From positions 36,749-100,748 of the forward strand of contig JANQJF010000019.1 in assembly GCA_028281765.1 (NCBI GenBank): a DNA stretch of 64,000 nucleotides, in the 5' to 3' direction. The notes under the pieces are model-generated. The model had not been told where the DNA came from and searched no databases. It worked only from the letters and a program-made list of their open reading frames with translations. This DNA comes from Planctomycetota bacterium. Lineage in GTDB: Bacteria; Planctomycetota; UBA1135; UBA2386. Numbering within the stretch: position 1 is the stretch's first letter; the number at the start of each line of letters is the position of its first letter. Below, piece by piece: positions 58,602 to 64,000 of this stretch. Position numbers and translations under genes: made by a program.

Positions 58602-59792
58602 CTACCGCCGCGTCTCGAACGAGATCCACCAGAAGAACGTGTACTCGTTCCGGTCGATCCGCTTCTCGAACTCGAACATCCCGAACGGCAGGATCGACAG
58701 CTCCCACGTGCTGATCGGTTCGCGCGTCTTCGATGGGCGCAGTCGGCTGTCGTAGTTGAAGCCGAACTGGAAGATGAAGTCCAAGAACTCGACGTCGGCG
58801 CGTTTGATGTCCGACTCGTGGCTATACACGATCGGGATGTAGAACTCGGTGCTGTCCTCGAGGTCGTCGGCGACCGCGACCGAGCATGCGTGGGGACCCA
58901 GCGGGCCGGTGACTTCGAACTGAATATCGCCGGCGCGCGTCTCGAGGGTCATGTCGGCGTGCGCGAGATCCTTCGTGGGGGCGGCGGGATAGTCGGTGCG
59001 CAAGCGGTGGAACACGGCGGCGCGCAGGTCGTTGATCGAGTCGACCGTGCGGCCGTCGATGCGCGTGATCCGGTCGCCGGTACGAAGGCCCGCCAGGTAG
59101 GCCGGGGATCCCGTGACGACGCGGGTCACGAGCACGACCGGTTCGTTGGTCGAATACACGCTGCGCGCGACGTCGGTCGGCACGCCGGCGGCTTGGATTC
59201 CCGTGTAGGTCTGCACGCCCGCGCTGTGCTCGAGCGGGATCGAATCCGTGCGTGAGTCGCGCACTTCGACACCTTCCGGAACGAGCTTTACGGTCGCCGT
59301 TCCTTGATCCTCCATCGGCTCGCCGCGCTTGCGCCGCACGCGCAGCGTCAACTCGAGTTCCTCGTCGGGCTTCGCGTGCGTCTTCAGGAGATCGGTGAAC
59401 TGCTCGGGGCTCGACACGTCCTGGCCCGCGACCTGGAGGACGATGTCGCCGCGCACGATGCCGGCGCGCGCAGCGGGGAGACCGGATTGGGCGCTGTCGA
59501 CCCAGACGCCCTTCCACGGTTCGACGTTCTCGAACTCGGCGCGCTCGCGGTTGACCGGAGAGACCGACAGGCCGACGCGGGAAACGGTGCGCACGGTCGA
59601 CGACGACACGTCGATGCGCGGTTCGTGGCGGACGCCCGGGTAGACGCGCCAGGTGCGGCGCGTGCCGCTCTCGTCTTCGGACTTGGCGAGCAGGACTCCG
59701 GTCGACGAGTCGTCGGCGACTTCGATCCAGTGCGTGCGGCAGCCCGCGGAGAGCGCGGTCAGGATGAGTAGTAGTGCAGTGCGGAATGTCAT
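58602..59792 (-). CDS. Lipoprotein with two PDZ domains
   Basis: 396 residues. Lipobox LSAGC (Cys18). PDZ1 at about 90-165: AARAGIVRGDIVLQVAGQDVSSPEQFTDLL; PDZ2 at about 215-270: PAYLAGLRTGDRITRIDGRTVDSINDL. Both have the ligand-groove GLxxGD-type loop. No protease domain (unlike DegP). The C-terminal 100 residues are beta strands rich in aromatics (FYIPIVYSHES, LDFIFQFGFNYD, EYTFFWWISF), maybe an outer-membrane-associated end. Probable scaffold binding C-terminal peptides in the periplasm. Lies 54 bases downstream of the anti-sigma gene on the same strand and may be in its operon. Confidence 0.88.
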   Translation of the reverse strand: MTFRTALLLILTALSAGCRTHWIEVADDSSTGVLLAKSEDESGTRRTWRVYPGVRHEPRIDVSSSTVRTVSRVGLSVSPVNRERAEFENVEPWKGVWVDSAQSGLPAARAGIVRGDIVLQVAGQDVSSPEQFTDLLKTHAKPDEELELTLRVRRKRGEPMEDQGTATVKLVPEGVEVRDSRTDSIPLEHSAGVQTYTGIQAAGVPTDVARSVYSTNEPVVLVTRVVTGSPAYLAGLRTGDRITRIDGRTVDSINDLRAAVFHRLRTDYPAAPTKDLAHADMTLETRAGDIQFEVTGPLGPHACSVAVADDLEDSTEFYIPIVYSHESDIKRADVEFLDFIFQFGFNYDSRLRPSKTREPISTWELSILPFGMFEFEKRIDRNEYTFFWWISFETRR

Positions 59793-59846
59793 GTCGTGCG
59801 GGACACGTTCGTGGTGGACGAATCGTTCCAGTGGGATACGCAGAAA

Positions 59847-60962
59847 TCAGATGTCGAGGCGCGGTGCGGCGGACGCGAGCAAGTCGCCGTTGGCGGCCCA
59901 CCACGCGGTCCATCGATCGGACGGCGTCTGCGACTCCGAATCGGCATCGGCGCGGCGGCGCGAGCCGAACGTGCGCGTGCGAGCCTGCGCGATGGCGGGG
60001 TCGACGAGGCGCGGTCCGATCTCGGGATCCGCAGCCGCGGTTTCGCGGATCGACGCGAGGCGACGCTCGACGAGCTCCGCGACTCGTTCGTTCGGACTCT
60101 CGAGCTTCGACAGCAGAACGGGAATCAGCTCGCGGAGCGGGCCGCTCATCTGCAGCGTGATACGGCCGTGCACGTCGACGACGTTGACCGACGCGCGTGC
60201 GAGGTGCGTCATCGGATCGGCGGTCCTCGGCTCACGCGGCCGCAGCACGGAGCGATCCTGCGCCTGGTCGCCGGCCCTCTCGACGGGTGACACGTCCTGA
60301 GCTTCGGGGGGCTGCGAGTTGCGGAAGGCTTCCGCTGCCGTGACCAAGCCGGTGCCGAGCTGGTGCAGCGCCGCGGCGAGCTGTTCTCCGCGCAGCTCGA
60401 ACAGTGGTCCACGCGGCACCTCGACGATGCGCTCGATGTACTGCGGGACGTGCACGACGCGCTCGACGGGAACTTCGACCGGGACCTCGACGGGCACCTC
60501 GATCCGGATCTCCTTCGGCACCTCGACGATGCGGTCGACGTATTCGATCGTGGTCTCGCCTGCGCCGAACGAAACCCACGGCGACAGCCACAGGAGCACG
60601 ATCGCCGCGGCGGCGCTGCCGAGCGAGAACAGCATGATCACAGCCGCCCGCTTGCGCCGCTCTTCTCGACTGATCGTGGCGTCCGCATCGCGCATCGCCT
60701 GCGCGAAGTGCGCGTCCGTCGCGTTGTCGGCGCCGGCCGCGGCAGCCTGGTCGACCGCGGCGAGGATCGCGTCCTGCACGCCGCGCGTCGTCTCGGCGAC
60801 CGGTAGCGCATGCAACGTCTCGATTGCGTTCACGAACGCCTCGTAGCCTTCGCGGCATTGCGCACACGAGTCGAGGTGCGCGTCCACGTCGGCGAGCAGC
60901 CCGACCGGCAGCACGCCGTCGAACTTGTCGGAGAACAGGTCTTCGATGCGTCGGCAATTCAT
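59847..60962 (-). CDS. Zinc anti-sigma factor with VEVP-repeat periplasmic stalk
   Basis: 371 residues. ZAS-type N-terminus with HLDSCAQC (HxxxCxxC) near residue 30, the zinc cluster that binds ECF sigma factors. TM helix near 110-135 (AVIMLFSLGSAAAAIVLLWLSPWV). Then a repeat-like stalk in which Glu-Val-Pro recurs (RIVEVPKEIRIEVPVEVPVEVPVE in part), giving an extended rod, and a periplasmic C-terminal domain of about 170 residues with a helical motif (LRELIPVLLSKLESPNERVAELVERR). ATG overlaps the sigma stop (ATGA). Expected to release the sigma factor when the envelope signal is sensed; protease control is unknown. Confidence 0.9.
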   Translation of the reverse strand: MNCRRIEDLFSDKFDGVLPVGLLADVDAHLDSCAQCREGYEAFVNAIETLHALPVAETTRGVQDAILAAVDQAAAAGADNATDAHFAQAMRDADATISREERRKRAAVIMLFSLGSAAAAIVLLWLSPWVSFGAGETTIEYVDRIVEVPKEIRIEVPVEVPVEVPVERVVHVPQYIERIVEVPRGPLFELRGEQLAAALHQLGTGLVTAAEAFRNSQPPEAQDVSPVERAGDQAQDRSVLRPREPRTADPMTHLARASVNVVDVHGRITLQMSGPLRELIPVLLSKLESPNERVAELVERRLASIRETAAADPEIGPRLVDPAIAQARTRTFGSRRRADADSESQTPSDRWTAWWAANGDLLASAAPRLDI

Positions 60963-61645
60963 GAGGATGCTCCGCTCGTGGTCTTCTCGCCGCCCATCCG
61001 CTCCCACTGGTCGCGGAAGGCGAGTCGCCCGCGATGCACGCGGGACTTCACCGTGCCGACCGCGCAGCCGAGCGACTCCGCGGCGTCTTCGTATTGCAGC
61101 CCTTCGACGTCGACGAGGATCAGCGCGGTGCGGTACGGCTCCTGTACCTCGCGGATCGCGTCGTCGATGTGGACGCGTTCGATCGGTTTCATCGGTTCCT
61201 CCGTCTGGGGCAGCGCTTCGACGTAGACCAACGGCGAGCGCTGCCGCCGCCGGCCCTCGTCGCGAGTGGCGTTCAGCACGATCGCGAACAGCCAGGACCG
61301 GAAGCTCGATCCTTCGCGGAACCGGGGCAGGGCGCGAAAGACGCGCACCCACGCGTCCTGCGCGAGGTCCAGCGCGGCGTGGTGATCGCCGAAGCGTCGC
61401 TCGACGACCGACAGCACGCGTCCGCCATAGCGCTCGACGAGCTGCTCGAACGCGTGGCGGGAGCCCGCCGCGGCTTCGTGCGCGAGGAACTCGTCGGTCG
61501 GCGGGGCGATGGTCGGGGTCGGGCTGATGGCGCGGGGACGAATCGGAGGTAGGTCGGGGTTCCCGAGGGTATGCGGAATTCTCGCGCCTCGGATGGCGCC
61601 ATCGTGGCCCGAGAGGCTTGCGCTCCCGTTGCAATTTTGGGACAA
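60959..61645 (-). CDS. ECF sigma factor with zinc anti-sigma partner
   Basis: 228 residues from the track's TTG at 61645. The first 50 residues lack sigma features, and no ATG or GTG lies nearer the conserved part, so the start is unsure. Region 2: SRHAFEQLVERYGGRVLSVVERRFGDHHAALDLAQDAWVRVFRALPRF, then SFRSWLFAIVLNATRDEGRR; region 4: TALILVDVEGLQYEDAAESLGCAVGTVKSRVHRGRLAF. The anti-sigma gene overlaps by ATGA. Divergent from the first secreted paralogue with 134 bases between starts, which could place that gene in its regulon. Confidence 0.9.
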   Translation of the reverse strand: MSQNCNGSASLSGHDGAIRGARIPHTLGNPDLPPIRPRAISPTPTIAPPTDEFLAHEAAAGSRHAFEQLVERYGGRVLSVVERRFGDHHAALDLAQDAWVRVFRALPRFREGSSFRSWLFAIVLNATRDEGRRRQRSPLVYVEALPQTEEPMKPIERVHIDDAIREVQEPYRTALILVDVEGLQYEDAAESLGCAVGTVKSRVHRGRLAFRDQWERMGGEKTTSGASS

Positions 61646-61779
61646 CTGTGGGGTGCGGAAGAATCGCCCATCCCACGGGCCCTTTCGCGAAGCGCGGAGC
61701 GAGGGGATGTCGCGGCCCCGCCCCTCGAGCCTGTCCCGGTGCTCCGTCCCGCTCGGGTCGCGTTGAAAAGGAGTCTCGC

Positions 61780-62814
61780 ATGTATTCCATGCTCCTGATC
61801 TCTGCGCGTCACAGCGCTCTCCTGGGTTCCCTCGCGTTGTCGGCGGCGTTCGGCGGCAGCTCCCTGGCGGCCCAGCAGCTCACGGGGATGACCCTGTTTT
61901 CCCCGCTGCCGACGTCGACGTTCGCCCCCGCCGGCCAGCCCGATCTCGACATCACACCGGCTGGGCCGATCCCGAACTTCTTCTTCCAGCGGTCGGCGAC
62001 CGACGGCTCGGGCTTTACTCCGAACGCCGCTGCGAACGTCACCCTCAATGGCCTGGCCACCGAAGCCCGCATCCAGACCGGCGTGTTCTCGGAGGTCGCG
62101 CAGGGGAGTGCCGTCGTCGGCCCCCTCGACGTGCGGTTCAACTACTCGTTCGCGTCGCCGTCGCTCGTCCAGCTCGAGGTGATCACCTATCTCGCCCGCT
62201 TCGACGGCAGCACGGCGCAGAACCTCGACATCGACATCGGAGCCGACGGCTCGGTCGACTACACGGTGGCTCCGGTCGCGTTCGATCCCTCGTGCCAGGG
62301 GTCGCCGGACTGCGTCGGAGCCACGGATCCGGTCGTGTTCCCGCTGCCTCAAGCGACGACGTCCGTCAGCGTGCGCGTCACGGGCTCGCTGGTTGCCGTC
62401 GGCGACAGCTTCGCAGAATTCGATGTCGCCGTGCGCCTCGCGCCGCGGGTCCAGTGCGCTCCGACGGAGATCGCCCAGCAGTGCTTCGGCACGTCGGTCA
62501 ACCAGCTGCTCGTCGGGACGACGTTTGAGGGTGACACCCTGTTCCGGCTGATCGCGCCGAACCAAGGTGTGCCGCCGGCGATGGTGTTCGGGTTCGCGAC
62601 GTCACCGCTCGTGCTTCCCCTCGGTGGCTGCGTGCTGACCCCGACTCCCAACATCGTGGTTCCGATGTCGATCACGTCGGCGGTCCTCGCGGAGCTCAGC
62701 GTGCCTCCGATCACGTCCGGGCTGCCGCTGACGTACTACGCGCAGGCGCTGTCGCTGGATTTGAACGGGACCGACGTGCTGACGAGTCGGGCGTTCCAGA
62801 TGACCTGCCCGTAG
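61780..62814 (+). CDS. Secreted beta-rich protein, first of a second tandem pair
   Basis: 344 residues from ATG 61780 with RBS AAAAGGAG; the track start (61618) is in the leader. A signal peptide is followed by LFSPLPTSTFAPAGQPDLDITPAGPIPNFF, shared with its paralogue, then SVDYTVAP-type strands. The C-terminal module has GGCVLTPTP and TYYAQALSLD...SRA, the Q...S-x-A signature found in seven proteins here. Ends in CP. No catalytic motifs. Paralogue 95 bases downstream on the same strand. Confidence 0.8.
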   Translation: MYSMLLISARHSALLGSLALSAAFGGSSLAAQQLTGMTLFSPLPTSTFAPAGQPDLDITPAGPIPNFFFQRSATDGSGFTPNAAANVTLNGLATEARIQTGVFSEVAQGSAVVGPLDVRFNYSFASPSLVQLEVITYLARFDGSTAQNLDIDIGADGSVDYTVAPVAFDPSCQGSPDCVGATDPVVFPLPQATTSVSVRVTGSLVAVGDSFAEFDVAVRLAPRVQCAPTEIAQQCFGTSVNQLLVGTTFEGDTLFRLIAPNQGVPPAMVFGFATSPLVLPLGGCVLTPTPNIVVPMSITSAVLAELSVPPITSGLPLTYYAQALSLDLNGTDVLTSRAFQMTCP

Positions 62815-62909
62815 GGGTTGAGCCGCGAATCGGGGGCGCCGCGGTCGACGCGCCGTGGTTTTCCCTGTTTCTTGTCAACTCCCCGTAGGTTGCGAGACGC
62901 GAACCGAGC

Positions 62910-63890
62910 ATGACGCGCGTTTTGATCTGCTGGTGCCTCGCGCTCGGACCCGCGTTCGCGGCCGCGCAGTCGCCGACCACGAGCCTGACCCTGCTCGCGC
63001 CGTTCCCCACCTCGACGCAATCGCCGAACGGCGCGCCGGATACTGAGGTCACGCCTGCGGGACCGCTCCCTCCCGGATCGTTCATTCAGCTGTCCCAGAC
63101 TAATGGGCCAACCGGTGTGGATGCGCGCGCGCTGATCGCGCTCACGGAGCAGCCGGAGAAGATCCTCGGGGTCTACGTGGCGGACACCCAGGTCACGCAG
63201 GGCCTGGCGTCTTCCGAGGTGGGGCCGATCGATCTTCGCATCGACTTTGCGTTTGCGGAGCCCTCCTACGTGCAAGTGAACGTGGATCTCGTGGAGGTCA
63301 CGACCACTGGTCCAGGTGCGTTCGCGCAGCTGGATGTCGACATCGGTGACGACGGAACCGTGGACTTCCAAGCCACACCGAGCGCCGCAGTCGGATTGGT
63401 CTCGTTCCCGTTGGATGCTCCCACGACGTTGGTCTCCGTACGCGTCACGGGCGTGGTATCCGCGCAAACCGCGAGCTACGCCGCCGTGAGCATGCCGATC
63501 GGGGTCACTCCGTTGACGATGTGCGATCCGGTCGAGGTCGACGGCTCCTGTGCGAGTAGCCCGTTCTTCCTGTTCAGCGCCAACCCGCGCTACGACGGCG
63601 CGCTGCGCTTCGAGGCGCTGGGAAACCCGTTCGCGAACCCGCTGCTTCTCGTGGTGGGATTCTCCGAACTCTCGCTGCCGCTCCCGATACCGGGTCCGTC
63701 TAACGGGTCGTGCACGCTGACGCCGTTCCCGGACGTAGTGGTGCCGATGGTGCAGGGGCAGGGACAGCGTTCGTTTTTCGATGTGCCGCTCTTGGGGGTT
63801 CCTGCGACGGCGTTCGCGCAGGTGCTCGCGGTGGAGCCGAGCTTGGCGGAAGCGCAGACGACGCGGGCGTTGTGGGTGGTGTGTCCGTAG
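62910..63890 (+). CDS. Secreted beta-rich protein, second of the tandem pair
   Basis: 326 residues; signal peptide ends near AFAAAQ. Aligns with the previous gene: LLAPFPTSTQSPNGAPDTEVTPAGPLP at the start of the mature part, QLDVDIGDDGTVDFQ in the middle, GSCTLTPFPDVVVPM and TAFAQVLAVE...TRA at the end, where Thr replaces the usual Ser. Likely a local duplication. Followed by the TGCCTAAG repeat block, which could act as its 3' end. Function unknown. Confidence 0.8.
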   Translation: MTRVLICWCLALGPAFAAAQSPTTSLTLLAPFPTSTQSPNGAPDTEVTPAGPLPPGSFIQLSQTNGPTGVDARALIALTEQPEKILGVYVADTQVTQGLASSEVGPIDLRIDFAFAEPSYVQVNVDLVEVTTTGPGAFAQLDVDIGDDGTVDFQATPSAAVGLVSFPLDAPTTLVSVRVTGVVSAQTASYAAVSMPIGVTPLTMCDPVEVDGSCASSPFFLFSANPRYDGALRFEALGNPFANPLLLVVGFSELSLPLPIPGPSNGSCTLTPFPDVVVPMVQGQGQRSFFDVPLLGVPATAFAQVLAVEPSLAEAQTTRALWVVCP

Positions 63891-63903
63891 GGTGTCCAAA
63901 CAC

Positions 63904-64000
63904 TTGCCTAAGCGCGCGCAGCGCGCAGCTGCCTAGCGAGCGCAGCGAGCGACTGCCTAAGGGAGCGTAGCGACCAGCTGCCTAAGCGCGCGGAGCGCGC
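63904..64000 (+). repeat. Tandem TGCCTAAG-type repeats, at least four units
   Basis: Units of 24-26 bases: TTGCCTAAGCGCGCGCAGCG, TGCCTAGCGAGCGCAGCGAG, TGCCTAAGGGAGCGTAGCGA and TGCCTAAGCGCGCGGAGCGC. The block starts 14 bases after a CDS stop and continues past the window edge. Two units contain GCGCGC-GNA-GCGCGC-like self-complementary cores; the others do not fold well, so a terminator role for the whole family is doubtful. Confidence 0.75.

Noticed and set aside
63904-64000. CRISPR array
   Set aside because: Units are directly tandem with no unique spacers and vary internally; no cas genes are present.

Overview
The window looks like a chromosome segment of a high-GC, Gram-negative-type member of the Planctomycetota or a closely similar lineage. 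This is inferred from gene content, because no rRNA or tRNA gene is present. The supporting signs are five ECF sigma factors in 64 kb, three of them beside Ser/Thr kinases; many lipoproteins; FG-GAP (VCBS) giants; a bacterial alpha-2-macroglobulin; and secreted beta-rich proteins that share a C-terminal signature. Coding density is high, and many same-strand neighbours overlap by 4 bases (ATGA or GTGA).

Layout. 1-8.7 kb: a TssJ-like lipoprotein (cut by the window edge) and an FHA protein with a TagH-like C-terminus, which together look like the edge of a type VI secretion locus; a divergent, extremely acidic repeat protein; two lipoproteins; and a transmembrane kinase whose N-terminal tail carries four TFVQ-like repeats. 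8.8-13 kb: a nitroreductase and a dihydroorotate-dehydrogenase-like gene (divergent), a REP-associated transposase with an apparent N-terminal frameshift and inverted repeats, a small secreted protein, a sterol-desaturase-type hydroxylase and a repeat-bearing membrane protein. 13-21 kb: an FG-GAP lipoprotein, then an ECF sigma factor overlapping a 1615-residue alpha-2-macroglobulin with a cytoplasmic N-terminus. 21-27.5 kb: M28 aminopeptidase with PDZ domain and two tandem secreted paralogues. 27.5-34.5 kb: ECF/kinase-TPR pair, a 69-residue haem microprotein and a large multi-repeat anchored protein.

34.5-43 kb, all on the minus strand: ECF sigma factor, kinase, diheme peroxidase, copper radical oxidase, YtkA-like lipoprotein and second diheme peroxidase. 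The last three overlap by ATGA, and the first peroxidase and the oxidase share an upstream element. This is the best candidate for an undescribed system. 43-48 kb: beta-helix protein, an unrecognised secreted protein, a BzdR/BoxR-like regulator (HTH plus shikimate-kinase fold) and an unknown anchored protein. 48.2-58.6 kb, plus strand: a tight four-gene operon of ECF sigma factor, kinase-SUMF1 fusion, lipoprotein and FG-GAP lipoprotein. 58.6-64 kb: PDZ lipoprotein, ECF sigma/zinc anti-sigma pair, two secreted paralogues and a tandem short-repeat block that also occurs near 21 kb.

Working picture (inference): most loci are envelope-stress or surface-assembly modules in which an ECF sigma factor is paired with a membrane sensor (kinase, zinc anti-sigma factor or alpha-2-macroglobulin) and, in places, with the exported proteins it may control. 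All functional calls rest on motif recognition by eye; no database search was run.
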